A stretch of DNA of 43,700 nucleotides from Planctomycetota bacterium. Its GTDB lineage: Bacteria > Planctomycetota > JAJSAM01. The notes under the pieces are model-generated. The model worked only from the letters and a program-made list of their open reading frames with translations, had not been told where the DNA came from and did not search any database. The position numbers and the translations under genes were made by a program. Positions within the stretch are counted from its first letter, which is position 1. The number at the start of each line of letters is the position of its first letter. Below are positions 1 to 8,251 of the stretch, one piece after another. The stretch lies in contig JALOQY010000001.1 in NCBI GenBank assembly GCA_025459285.1, positions 1 to 43,700 of the forward strand, written 5' to 3'.

Positions 1-1665
1 GTCTCCTTCGTCCAGGGGGCGGGTTTCGGCCGCCGCGCCGACTTCGGGGACGGCCACTCCCTGGCCGGCGGCATCGGCCTCCTCGTGGAGGCCGGGGGCG
101 ACGACTCCTACCTCGGCGGCGTCTACTGCCAGGGCGCGGGCTACTGGTTCGCGCTCGGCGCCCTGGAGGACCGGGCGGGCAACGACCGCTACTCGAGCGT
201 CCAGTACTCCCTCGGCTCCGCCCCCCACATGGCCGTGGGTTCCTGTGTCGATCTCGACGGAAACGACACCTACAACATCGACACGGCGGACCTCTACATG
301 CAGAGCGTCGGCTGCGCCCGGGATGGATCGCTCGCGGTCTTCATCGACGGTGCCGGAGACGACCAGTACCGGGTGGGGAACCGCTCGGCGGGCTCCGGGG
401 AGGTCAACGCGACAGGGTTCTTCTGGGACCGCGCGGGCGACGACACCTACGTCACGGAGCGGACCACACCCTCGCCGTCCTCGCCGGCCTTCGGTTGCGT
501 GGGCGTGGAGAGTGCCGAACCCGGTTCCTTCCGCGCAACGGTCCCCTCGGCGGGGGTCTTCCTCGACACCGGAGGGCACGACACCTTCGCCGAACGCCGG
601 CCGGAGGAGTTCACGGGGCCGCCCCTGCTCGCCGGGGAGGAGTCCTGCTGGCGACACTCGACGGTTCCGCGCCAGGCGAGCTTCGGCCTTGACGCCAGTC
701 ACTACCGCTCGATGCCGAGGCCAGTCTACTCGGACGAGTCTCTGGAGATCCACCGCTTCGAGACGAGCTGCAACACGTACTTCGTGACCTGCCGCCGGAC
801 CGGGAAGTTCACCGTCGTGGACCCCGGCGCCGGCATCCTCCCCGAGGCGCGGGCGTTCACCTCCGGCGGACGGGACCTTGAGGCGGTGTGGATCACGCAC
901 GAGCATGGCGACCACCTGACGGGGCTTGCGGAGCTGGTCGCGGCGTATCCGGTGGCCGTCTTCGCCCACCCCGAAACGGTCCTCGCGATGCCTTCGGTAC
1001 GGGAGCACTGGACCGACTGGTGGGCTCCCGCGGGTTCGCCCCGCCCACCCATGCCCGACCGCCTCGTGCGGGACGGAGAGGAGATCGCCGTGGGCCGGAC
1101 GAAGACCGTGGCCCTCCATGTCCCGGGCCACGCGCGGGGCTCGCTCTGCTTCCGGTTTGGCGACGCGGTGCTTCTGTCCGGAGACGTGCTTTTCCGGGGT
1201 TCGGTCGGCCGGACGGACCTCGATACGAGTGATCCCGAGCTGTTCCGCCGGGAACTCAGCGCGAAGATCTTCGATCTCCCCGACGAGATGGTCGTCCTGC
1301 CCGGCCACATGGGCGAGACGACGATCGGTGCGGAGAAGAGGGACAACTGGTTGTTCGTGGATTACGTGCGGGCGGCGCGGGGCGAGCCGCCGGTCCCGCG
1401 GCCGTGGATGGGTGTCATGCTCGACCAGGACTACGAGGGGCCGGGCCTCAGGGTCCGCGAGGTGCCCGCGGGCACGCCCGCGGACACGTCCGGGGTGAAG
1501 GCGGGAGACGTCATCCAGCGCCTCGGCGACGCCGAACTGGGGCGTGCCGAGGACCTCGCCACGGTCCTCCGGACCTTTCGGCCCGGTGACCGGGTCGTCC
1601 TGACGATTCTTCGAGATGGCACGGAGATCACCCTCGACTTCACGTTCGGCGAACGTCCGAGGTGA
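1..1665 (+). CDS. Beta-repeat / metallo-beta-lactamase / PDZ fusion protein (5' end outside window)
   Basis: The reading frame is open from base 1, so the true start lies upstream; a GTG at 85 is internal. Three parts are visible (residues counted from base 1). Residues ~1-220 carry repeats of the form D-x-x-G-x-D-x-Y (DRAGNDRY, DLDGNDTY, DGAGDDQY, DRAGDDTY), probably a stacked beta structure, possibly calcium binding. Residues ~245-450 are a metallo-beta-lactamase domain of the glyoxalase II type, with the full metal set: H300-E-H302-G-D304-H305, H377 in VPGH, D395 in SGD and H436 in LPGH. Residues ~469-553 are a PDZ domain beginning GVMLDQ. The family suggests hydrolysis of a thioester or similar bond; the repeat and PDZ parts suggest an extracytoplasmic place, but the N-terminus that would show export is missing. 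It converges on the next gene with a 26 bp tail overlap. Confidence 0.85.
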   Translation, partial: VSFVQGAGFGRRADFGDGHSLAGGIGLLVEAGGDDSYLGGVYCQGAGYWFALGALEDRAGNDRYSSVQYSLGSAPHMAVGSCVDLDGNDTYNIDTADLYMQSVGCARDGSLAVFIDGAGDDQYRVGNRSAGSGEVNATGFFWDRAGDDTYVTERTTPSPSSPAFGCVGVESAEPGSFRATVPSAGVFLDTGGHDTFAERRPEEFTGPPLLAGEESCWRHSTVPRQASFGLDASHYRSMPRPVYSDESLEIHRFETSCNTYFVTCRRTGKFTVVDPGAGILPEARAFTSGGRDLEAVWITHEHGDHLTGLAELVAAYPVAVFAHPETVLAMPSVREHWTDWWAPAGSPRPPMPDRLVRDGEEIAVGRTKTVALHVPGHARGSLCFRFGDAVLLSGDVLFRGSVGRTDLDTSDPELFRRELSAKIFDLPDEMVVLPGHMGETTIGAEKRDNWLFVDYVRAARGEPPVPRPWMGVMLDQDYEGPGLRVREVPAGTPADTSGVKAGDVIQRLGDAELGRAEDLATVLRTFRPGDRVVLTILRDGTEITLDFTFGERPR

Positions 1666-3118
1666 TTTCGAATGCTGGCGGCGTGGAGCCGTCGGGGGTC
1701 GAAGGCCTTGGCTTCGACCAGCGGTGGCGGATCGAGATCGTGATCGGGCCGGGAGCGGCGGCCTTCAGGCTCCGGTGACGATCGGCATGGGAGATCCCGA
1801 GGAGGCGGAGGAAGAGGATCAGGCAGACGCCGCCGCCGATGGCCACCAGGATGAGGGCTCCGCTCCGTGAGACCTCCTTCGGTGGTTCGGTGGTTGCCTC
1901 CGGTTCGACCTGCTGCTCCGGCGGCAAGGTGTGCCGGTCGAACCATACCAGCCCACCCTGGTTTGCGGGCCCGGGCTGCCGGTCACCGGAAGAAGCCGGT
2001 CCGAGGACGGCCTCGGCGAGGTCCCGGACGGATTCGCTCTCACTGTCCCGGAGTTCCTCCAGGCGGGCATGGACCTCCCGGCGGTGCAGCGTGGACAGGG
2101 AGAGCAGTCGGACGGCTTCGGCGACGGCGTCCGGATCGGGGCTTCCGAGGTCCGCGAGCAACTTCAGGCCGTTCTCCTCCCACCAGCGCTGCTCCGACTC
2201 GAACCACAGCCGCCAGCGTCCGATATCGGCGGGGAGGTCCAGGCCGCTCAGGTTCCGGAGTGCCCAGAGCGCGCTCGACCGGACTGCCTCGCTGTCGTCT
2301 TCGAGAAGGCGGATCAGTTCCCCCGCCGCCAGCGGATCCATGAGCTGTCCGAGGGCCTGGGCGCTCTGCCTTCGGAATGCCGGATCCGGATCCGCGAGGA
2401 AGCCCCGGATGCCCTCGAGCAGAGCCGCGCATTCCTGCCCGGGAGGCATGCGCCCCAGTCCGGAGAGGACGAGCAGGTCCATCGTGCGATTCCGGCCGAG
2501 GAGCCCGGCGAGGTACGACATCGAGGTCGTGCGGGAGGCAAGGAGCACGCACTCCGAGAGGTGAAGCCGATGGGCCTGGGGGATCGAGTCGTCGAGCTTT
2601 CGCAGGACCTCGGGGAGCGCGCGCTCCGGGATCCGGTCGATCGCCGCTACCGCGACGCGCTCCGCGGGCCGGCGGAGGTCAGGACCCGCCGAGCTGACGA
2701 TCGAAAGGAGCGTGGCGAGGTGGTGCGGAGTAGCGAAGTCCCGGAGCAGGTCGAGTGCCGCGAGTCGGATCCGGACATCGGTCTCGCCCGTCACCGTAGC
2801 GAGCAGCCAGGCCGCGGGTTCCGGCTCGGCGACCTTCGCGACGGCGAGCGCGATGGCCTCCCTCCGGCGGGCGTCCCCCCCTTCCGTGTGGAGGATCAGA
2901 AGCCGGGGGTACACGGTGGGTCCCCGGGCGGCGAGGAGCGAGGCCAGACCTTCGGCCCGCGAGGCGGCCGGGGCGTCCAGGATCTTCCGGCACTCGGCCA
3001 GCAGGGGGTCCCCCTCCGGCACCGCGTCCTCCCGGGCCAGGCCGAGCGCGGCGGCCAGCAGCAGGACTGACAGGCCGAGGATCGTGGACGTCAGAGCTGG
3101 GCGGAGCGGTCGGGCCAC
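1640..3118 (-). CDS. Secreted/membrane-anchored HEAT-repeat protein
   Basis: About 492 residues. The GTG start at 3118 is chosen because GGAGAA lies 8 bases upstream and it follows the previous stop by 4 bases; an upstream start at 3280 would run far into the pilin gene. Residues ~1-28 form a signal peptide (LGLSVLLLAAALGLA). The middle consists of helical HEAT-like repeats, for example DPAFRRQSAQALGQL and DSEAVRSSALWALRNL. A single membrane segment (ALILVAIGGGVCLILFLRLL) lies at about residues 419-440, followed by a basic tail of ~49 residues. HEAT scaffolds bind other proteins; as the last gene of a minor-pilin operon it may help pilus assembly, which is inference from position only. Its 3' end overlaps the opposing gene by 26 bp. 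Confidence 0.75.
   Translation of the reverse strand: MARPLRPALTSTILGLSVLLLAAALGLAREDAVPEGDPLLAECRKILDAPAASRAEGLASLLAARGPTVYPRLLILHTEGGDARRREAIALAVAKVAEPEPAAWLLATVTGETDVRIRLAALDLLRDFATPHHLATLLSIVSSAGPDLRRPAERVAVAAIDRIPERALPEVLRKLDDSIPQAHRLHLSECVLLASRTTSMSYLAGLLGRNRTMDLLVLSGLGRMPPGQECAALLEGIRGFLADPDPAFRRQSAQALGQLMDPLAAGELIRLLEDDSEAVRSSALWALRNLSGLDLPADIGRWRLWFESEQRWWEENGLKLLADLGSPDPDAVAEAVRLLSLSTLHRREVHARLEELRDSESESVRDLAEAVLGPASSGDRQPGPANQGGLVWFDRHTLPPEQQVEPEATTEPPKEVSRSGALILVAIGGGVCLILFLRLLGISHADRHRSLKAAAPGPITISIRHRWSKPRPSTPDGSTPPAFEITSDVRRT
1697..1719. terminator. Hairpin after the metallo-beta-lactamase gene
   Basis: A perfect 8 bp stem, GGTCGAAG (1697-1704) with CTTCGACC (1712-1719), and a 7-base loop. 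It lies 31 bases after the forward gene's stop, inside the 3' end of the opposing gene. No U-run follows, so termination is only plausible. Confidence 0.35.
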
Positions 3119-3122
3119 CGGC

Positions 3123-4349
3123 TCAATTCTCCGGGAAGGGAGCGCGGCGGACGGAGACCGAGTGCAACGTCTTCTTCCAGTCGGAGGTCTTCGAGAGCGA
3201 CTCGTCATAGTGGAACGTGGCTCCCCCCGAGATCTTGATCTGGCGCCCCACGAAGCTCCCGAAGATGTCGGTCGTGCCAACCGGTGTCACCACCGCGTTC
3301 GGCGCGTAGAGGGCGCCGTGGAAGCCCGAACTGCCGGTGAAGGCGACCGAGGTCGCCACGGAGTAGACGACGAAGTTCGCCGGGAGCCCGTCGCAGTTCA
3401 GGAGTCCCTGGCCGGTGAGGTCGAGGGTGCTGCCGCGGTGGTACAGCACGACCTTCGCGCCGGGGTTCACGATCCACTGGGACTGGCCGCTCATCTTGAA
3501 GTCGCCGTCGACGTAGACCGTCACCGCGCCGTTGCAGGTGACCGTCCGCGAGGCGGTGAGGCTCACGCTGGTGTAGTGGTAGATCCCGGCATTCAAGGTC
3601 CGCGAGGAGTTCAGACTCCCGGAGGCCGGGATGGGTGGCTCGTACTTCACGGGAGCCAGGGGGCTCGGGGCGGCCGCCGGTGTCGTGGAGCCCGAGATGT
3701 AGCTCGAGCCGCTGATGAGCACGGCATGGCCCGGACCGGGGGTCACGTCCCCGAACACGGTGACGCTTCCGCTGATCTGGATGTTTCCGTTCGAACCGAG
3801 GTGTCCGTGCGCCCGCGCGTAGGTCTCGCCGGTCTTGGGGTCGACGTGGACCGCCTGGCTGGCGTACGTGCCCAGCGTGGTATCGTAGCTGTCGGCGAAG
3901 ATGTTCCCGGTGCCTCGCAGGTCGAGGTCGCCGAAAAGGGCCTTCGCGAAGGGGGAGGTGATCTCCGGAGCGAGGACCATCTCGACGGCCCGCCGCTGCG
4001 CGCCGAGGATGCCGCAGGAGGTGATGGTGAACGTGTCGCCGGCGGGGATCGCCCGGACCCAGTAGGTTCCGCCGCCGAACCCGAGCGGTGCGGTCGATGA
4101 GCCGATGTTCCCGGAGCCGCCCGACTTGATGTCCACGATCGATGCCTGGAGTCCGCCTTCGGCGACGTAGTAGGCGCGGAGGCCCTGCGCCCGGGACGAC
4201 TGGAGCTGCGCTTCGCCCACGCCGCTCCGCGTCATGGCCATGGCCAGTCCGCCGATGGCCACCAGCAGGACGAGTCCGACGACGAGGACCGTGCCGTGTT
4301 CCTCGCGGTTCCCCTTCCCGCATCCGGGTCTCGAAGCAACGTGGTTCAT
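3123..4349 (-). CDS. PilX-like type IV pilus assembly / pilus-tip-type protein
   Basis: 408 residues. The N-terminus is basic, then a single hydrophobic helix (GTVLVVGLVLLVAIGGLAMA, residues ~19-38) as in PilX/PilX_N proteins; no glutamate-5 prepilin pattern is obvious. The rest is a Gly/Ser/Thr-rich, beta-rich ectodomain with repeated short strands (DLDLRGTGNIFA, GNIQISGSVTVFGD, DGDFKMSGQSQW, LYAPNAVVTPVG), resembling the C-terminal domain found in many predicted pilus assembly proteins. The ATG at 4349 follows AAGGAAC and lies 3 bases after the previous stop, so translation with the PilW-like gene is probably coupled. Likely role: minor pilin or adhesin displayed with the pilus. The fold call is from memory of the family. 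Confidence 0.7.
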   Translation of the reverse strand: MNHVASRPGCGKGNREEHGTVLVVGLVLLVAIGGLAMAMTRSGVGEAQLQSSRAQGLRAYYVAEGGLQASIVDIKSGGSGNIGSSTAPLGFGGGTYWVRAIPAGDTFTITSCGILGAQRRAVEMVLAPEITSPFAKALFGDLDLRGTGNIFADSYDTTLGTYASQAVHVDPKTGETYARAHGHLGSNGNIQISGSVTVFGDVTPGPGHAVLISGSSYISGSTTPAAAPSPLAPVKYEPPIPASGSLNSSRTLNAGIYHYTSVSLTASRTVTCNGAVTVYVDGDFKMSGQSQWIVNPGAKVVLYHRGSTLDLTGQGLLNCDGLPANFVVYSVATSVAFTGSSGFHGALYAPNAVVTPVGTTDIFGSFVGRQIKISGGATFHYDESLSKTSDWKKTLHSVSVRRAPFPEN

Positions 4350-4352
4350 GGT

Positions 4353-4997
4353 TCAGTTCCTTGGTCGAACAGTTGTGGCCGCGGTGGAGCTGAGAATCCG
4401 GCCGGTGGCGTCGGACCGCTCGATGGTCAGCCGGAGGATCCAGACGTCATCGCTCCGGTCCACGCAGAAGCCCCGCTCGTCGATGAGGCCGTTGCCGTTG
4501 TCGTCCAGCCCGTTCGGTATCTCGCCTTCCAGGTACTCCCGGACCCAGCGTGTCATCACGGTCGTACGAGTGGTCCCGGAAGCCGGGATCACCCGCTTCA
4601 CGAGCACTCCCTCGTCGATCAGCCCGTTGCCGTTGTCATCGTTCCCGTTGTTCTGTTCACCGGAGTCGTAGAGCAGCTCGACGACGATCGGATCGCCCCA
4701 CAGCGTCTTGCCTTCCGCGAAGCCGGCGCTCTCCTGGAAGGTGATCTTCGCGGTGCTCAGCGGTGCCACGGGAGCCGGCTCTATGATCTGCTGTCCGGAG
4801 TAGAGGAGGACCTCGGCGATCTCCTCGAGCATGGAGTGCGCGCGCTGGTCGAGCTCGGATCTCGTCACGCCGACGGCATAGGTGTCCGTGCTGGTACCGA
4901 GCAGGGCGTACATGGCGGCCGCGACGACCGACAGCACCCCGCCGACGATCAGGACTTCGACCAGCGTCACGCCGGTTTCCCGCCTGGCCAGGTCCAT
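4353..4997 (-). CDS. Prepilin-type protein, PilW-like minor pilin
   Basis: 214 residues. The start at 4997 overlaps the upstream stop as TAATG. The leader MDLARRETG is followed by VTLVEVLIVGGVL, a type III signal with cleavage after Gly9 and the conserved Glu5 of the mature protein. The ectodomain is PilW-like (SELDQRAHSMLEEIAEVLLY). It holds two copies of the acidic loop DDNGNGLIDE (genomic ~4640 and ~4490), which look like calcium-binding loops. It sits between PilV-like and PilX-like genes in one operon. Family role: minor pilin that primes pilus or pseudopilus assembly after PilD-type processing; no peptidase or ATPase gene is in this window. Confidence 0.82.
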   Translation of the reverse strand: MDLARRETGVTLVEVLIVGGVLSVVAAAMYALLGTSTDTYAVGVTRSELDQRAHSMLEEIAEVLLYSGQQIIEPAPVAPLSTAKITFQESAGFAEGKTLWGDPIVVELLYDSGEQNNGNDDNGNGLIDEGVLVKRVIPASGTTRTTVMTRWVREYLEGEIPNGLDDNGNGLIDERGFCVDRSDDVWILRLTIERSDATGRILSSTAATTVRPRN

Positions 4998-5536
4998 TAC
5001 CCGTCTCCCAACACCGTCGAGGTTTCCACGGACCGGAGGCCCGTCACTCCCTGCCACGAAACCCTCACCCGGAGGGGCAAGAGGACATAGTCCCCCGAGT
5101 GGTCGTTCCCATCGATGGTCCCGTCCCCGTTCAGGTCGCGGGGCATGCCGAAGTGCGCGTCCGTCGCATCTTCGCGGAGGAGTCCGTCGTCCCCCACGGG
5201 GAAGGAGATCCAGGCGGTGAGGTTCCCCTCTCCTTCGCCGCCGCGGCCGGGATCGAAGCGGAAACTGGCCCCGGGTGCCGTGTAGGCCCCGTCGGGGTCA
5301 TCGTAGGGGTTGCTGTTGAAGGACCGGAACACCACGCAGCACGGTATCGCGTGGAGGCGCTCCACGATCTCCCGCGCCGCCCCCGTGGCGACCGCCGTCT
5401 CCCGATTCACCGACGCCAGGGTCATCGCGTTGACCAGGGCGGCGACGAGCGCGCACGCCCCCACGGCCAGGATGGCCCCGGTCACGATGACCTCGACGGC
5501 CGTGAAGCCTGCGTCACCCCGTTCCGGATTGCTCAT
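4997..5536 (-). CDS. Prepilin-type protein, PilV-like minor pilin
   Basis: 179 residues. The ATG at 5536 is preceded by GGAG at 5-base spacing, better than the upstream in-frame ATG at 5566. Leader MSNPERGDAG precedes FTAVEVIVTGAILAVGACAL, with processing after Gly10 and Glu5 conserved. The ectodomain begins with the usual alpha helix (NRETAVATGAAREIVERL) and later has one EF-hand-like loop, DLNGDGTIDGND. First gene of the minor-pilin operon. It also resembles type II secretion pseudopilins; without a major pilin nearby the two cannot be separated. Confidence 0.8.
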   Translation of the reverse strand: MSNPERGDAGFTAVEVIVTGAILAVGACALVAALVNAMTLASVNRETAVATGAAREIVERLHAIPCCVVFRSFNSNPYDDPDGAYTAPGASFRFDPGRGGEGEGNLTAWISFPVGDDGLLREDATDAHFGMPRDLNGDGTIDGNDHSGDYVLLPLRVRVSWQGVTGLRSVETSTVLGDG

Positions 5537-5596
5537 GGTGCTCCAGTGGACCCGTGATCCGGCCATGCGTCCCTGTCTCCCGCCGCGTTGTCGGGG

Positions 5597-5602
5597 ATTC
5601 TA
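5597..5602 (-). promoter_or_regulatory. Candidate -10 box of the minor-pilin operon
   Basis: TAGAAT on the minus strand, preceded by GGCT. Predicted transcription start near 5590, giving a ~54-base leader before the ATG at 5536. No good -35 box is visible. Confidence 0.4.
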
Positions 5603-5683
5603 AGCCATCGACTCTATCGGGATTCTTGCCGGAACGGACTTGAGGGAATTCCATCGGGCCGCGGACCGGGGACCGGGCCCGGA

Positions 5684-5689
5684 TACAAT
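5684..5689 (+). promoter_or_regulatory. Candidate -10 box for a leaderless transcript
   Basis: TACAAT ends 7 bases before the ATG at 5697, so the predicted RNA start coincides with the start codon. The -35 region is weak. Same pattern as at 8240, 15329 and 28633. Confidence 0.5.
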
Positions 5690-5696
5690 CCCGAGG

Positions 5697-6461
5697 ATGG
5701 TGCGGATCGTCTCCCTGGTGCCGAGCCTCACCGACGCACTCGCCGCGATGGGCCGGGACGGGTGCGTCGTCGGGCGGACCCGCTACTGCCCCCCGTCCCT
5801 CGACGGAGGTTCCGAGGATGTCGGTGGGACGAAAGACCCCCGGGTCGACCTCATCGTCTCGCTTCGACCGGACGCGGTCCTCGCGGTGAAGGAAGAGAAC
5901 CGGGAACGGGACGTCGAGGCGCTGCGGGCGGCGGGCCTCGTCGTCGTCGTTTTCGAGCCCCGCCGCCTCTCGGACGTTCCGGCCCTGGCGTGGAGCCTCG
6001 GCCGGCTCGCCGGCGCGGCCCGGCAGGGGGAGGCCATGGCCGCGCGCGCGGCGGCGGCGATCCGGATGGCCCGGGGGCGAGCCGCGGAGCGCCGGCGGAT
6101 CCGGGGAGCCTGGCTTGTCTGGAGAGGCCCCTTCCGGATCGCCGGGCCCGATACCTACATCGCCGATCTGCTCCGCGCCTGCGGAGTCGATGATCTCTTC
6201 CCCTCGGGGGAGTCCAGGTACCCCGAGGTTGCCCCCCCGGCGATCGCCGCCGCCGGAGCCCGCATCGTGTTCCTGCCGAACGAACCGTTCGCCTTCGGCG
6301 CCGAGCACGTGCCGGAGTTCCGCGCGCTCGCCGGCCTCGGCACCGAGGGCCCTCCCGCCACCGTGCTCTGCCGGGGTGATCTCGTCGGCTGGTACCCGGC
6401 CCGGACCGCCGAGGCGCTCCGCCACGTCGAGGAGATCCTGCTCCGGGAGTTCCCCGGGTGA
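5697..6461 (+). CDS. BtuF-like helical-backbone metal/cobalamin-binding protein
   Basis: 254 residues. It begins directly with MVRIVSLVPSLTDALAAMG, the start of the periplasmic-binding-protein fold of BtuF/FecB-type receptors, followed by DVGGTKDPRVDLIVSLRPDAV and, in the second lobe, GPDTYIADLLRACGVDDLF. There is no signal peptide; many stand-alone homologues annotated as cobalamin-binding also lack one, so a cytoplasmic role is possible. No BtuC/BtuD permease or ATPase is adjacent. The ATG at 5697 fits the start of the fold and lies 7 bases after a TACAAT box. Ligand is not determined by the sequence. Confidence 0.78.
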   Translation: MVRIVSLVPSLTDALAAMGRDGCVVGRTRYCPPSLDGGSEDVGGTKDPRVDLIVSLRPDAVLAVKEENRERDVEALRAAGLVVVVFEPRRLSDVPALAWSLGRLAGAARQGEAMAARAAAAIRMARGRAAERRRIRGAWLVWRGPFRIAGPDTYIADLLRACGVDDLFPSGESRYPEVAPPAIAAAGARIVFLPNEPFAFGAEHVPEFRALAGLGTEGPPATVLCRGDLVGWYPARTAEALRHVEEILLREFPG

Positions 6462-6505
6462 CCGTTCTCTCAGGAGAGCGTGACGTCGCCGTGGCCGGCG
6501 GCGTT

Positions 6506-6511
6506 TACTCT
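6506..6511 (+). promoter_or_regulatory. Candidate -10 box for the TPR gene
   Basis: TACTCT, 17 bases before the ATG at 6529. A GGGAGG ribosome site lies between. Weak match, so low confidence. Confidence 0.25.
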
Positions 6512-6528
6512 GATGGGCGGGAGGTCTG

Positions 6529-8208
6529 ATGCGCGCGACCCTGTTCTTCCCCCTCGGGCTTGTCATCGGGGCGGCGGTGGCGTGGGCCGTCCGGTCCGGG
6601 TTCGACTCGACCCCGGCGAAGGCCCCCCCTCCGCCCGTTGCCGCCCCGAAGGCTGCCCGTGAACCTCCCGCGGCTCCGCCCCTCGAGGCCGGCGCTCCAG
6701 AGCCGGCTTCTCCCGGGGATTCCCAACCGGGCCGCGCCGCCTACCACGTCCTTCTCGCCGGCGCCCGGGCCTCGGAAGGGAACGGCACGGACCTCGAAGC
6801 CGAACTCGATCTCGCACTGGCCGCCGAGGCGACGCCGGAGCAGTTCTCGGCGGTGCTCGGTCTCCTCGAGCCGGGGGCGAGTCGCCTGCTGCTCGAGGCT
6901 CTCGCGTCGAGGTTGCCGCGGCCCGGCTTCAACTCCGCGAGGGCCGCGCAGTGGTTTGCCGAGGCGGACCTGACCGAGGGCAGCTTCCGGCTCCTCGCGG
7001 CCGCGATCGAGGAGCCGGGTGCCGACATCCCGAGCCTTTCGGGACGACTGGTCGAGGCCGACCCTGAAGCGGCCGCCACGCTGCTCCTTCGGCTCTCCGC
7101 CGAGATGGACTTCGACCAGCAGCTGCTCATGGCCATCGCGGAGGGCCTCGCGGATGAGGGCCGGCCGGATCTCGCCCGGCCGTTCCTCGATCGGGTGCTG
7201 GCCGGGGACCCCGGGAGCTTCCGGGCCGTGGACGTGCTGTCGCGGATGGACCCCGGGGCCGCGCTCGCCGCCGCGGAGGCGGGTGTCCGCCACGCGCCGG
7301 AGAATGCCGGCCTGTGGGGGAAGCTCGGCGAGCTGCGCCGGGCGGGCGGGGACACGAGGGGCGCCTTCGAAGCCTATCGGCAGGCCGCACTCCTCGCGTC
7401 GGACGAGGACGACCGGCGGACCTGGCTCGTCGGGATGGCCGGGGCGGACCCCCTCGCGGCCCTGCCGCTCATCCGGCGCTACGCCGCGGACGGTGACGAC
7501 GAGACGATGGGGGTTCTCGGGCGGACGCTCTCGGTGGTCGGAGAGCGGGCGGAGGCGTTCGAGGTGTTCCTCGCCGCGCACCGGAGGGACCTGTCGGACG
7601 CCGAGTGGCTCCACCGCCTCGTGGCCCTGGATCCGGCGCGAGCCGAATCCATCCTGCGCGAGGAGATGGACCGCCCGGATGCGGAGGTGAACGACGAGGT
7701 GGTCGGAGCCTACGCCCAGGCGGTGCTCCGGGACGGGCGGGCCGACGCGGCGTTCGACGCGTTCCTCCGCGCGCACGAGATGGACCGGGAGGACTGGGAG
7801 TGGCTCCGCGGCCTCGCCCGCTCGAACCCCGCCCGCGCCGCGCCGCTGCTCGAAGCCCTCCGGGACGAGATGCCGGAATCGGCGAACGTCCTCGGGGCCC
7901 TGGGCGATGCCTGGGCGGGCCTCGGGAGGCGGGCGGAGGCGGCGGAGCTCTTCCTCGAGGCGATCGAGTCGGACGACTCGCCCGCCCGCTGGATGGCCGC
8001 CCTCGTCGCGGTGGAACCGGGGCGGGGGCTGCCCATGCTCCTCTCGGCCGTCGAGGCGAAGTCCGGCGACGATGAGTACTGGGGCGCCCTGGGCGATGCC
8101 TACCGGTCCCTGGGACGGATCGAGGAGGCGCGAGAGGCCTACGACAAGGCCCTTGCCCTCGACCCCGACGACTGGGAGTGGAACCTGAACCGCGAGCAGA
8201 TCCGCTGA
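6529..8208 (+). CDS. Membrane-anchored TPR-repeat protein
   Basis: 559 residues. GGGAGG precedes the ATG. Residues ~4-22 (TLFFPLGLVIGAAVAWAV) form an N-terminal membrane anchor, followed by a Pro/Ala-rich linker to about residue 65. The rest is helix-rich with many TPR-type pairs; the clearest is the last, YWGALGDAYRSLGRIEEARE with YDKALALDPDDW, and others include LWGKLGELRRAGGDTRGAFE and VLGALGDAWAGLGRRAEAAE. TPR arrays bind partner proteins. No catalytic domain is visible. Promoter and spacing suggest a single-gene unit. Confidence 0.8.
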   Translation: MRATLFFPLGLVIGAAVAWAVRSGFDSTPAKAPPPPVAAPKAAREPPAAPPLEAGAPEPASPGDSQPGRAAYHVLLAGARASEGNGTDLEAELDLALAAEATPEQFSAVLGLLEPGASRLLLEALASRLPRPGFNSARAAQWFAEADLTEGSFRLLAAAIEEPGADIPSLSGRLVEADPEAAATLLLRLSAEMDFDQQLLMAIAEGLADEGRPDLARPFLDRVLAGDPGSFRAVDVLSRMDPGAALAAAEAGVRHAPENAGLWGKLGELRRAGGDTRGAFEAYRQAALLASDEDDRRTWLVGMAGADPLAALPLIRRYAADGDDETMGVLGRTLSVVGERAEAFEVFLAAHRRDLSDAEWLHRLVALDPARAESILREEMDRPDAEVNDEVVGAYAQAVLRDGRADAAFDAFLRAHEMDREDWEWLRGLARSNPARAAPLLEALRDEMPESANVLGALGDAWAGLGRRAEAAELFLEAIESDDSPARWMAALVAVEPGRGLPMLLSAVEAKSGDDEYWGALGDAYRSLGRIEEAREAYDKALALDPDDWEWNLNREQIR

Positions 8209-8239
8209 CGGACCTGTTCCGCGTCCCGGGTCCCGCCGG

Positions 8240-8245
8240 TATCAT
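8240..8245 (+). promoter_or_regulatory. Candidate -10 box for a leaderless transcript
   Basis: TATCAT ends 6 bases before the GTG at 8252; no Shine-Dalgarno sequence fits between them. Confidence 0.45.
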
Positions 8246-8251
8246 CGCCTT

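Noticed and set aside
1931-4100. Long plus-strand open frames over the HEAT and pilin genes
   Set aside because: The minus-strand genes have signal peptides, prepilin sites and ribosome sites; the plus frames have none.
4353-5536. Dockerin domains in the pilins
   Set aside because: Dockerins need two tandem loops with their flanking helices; here the loops are single or far apart within pilin ectodomains.
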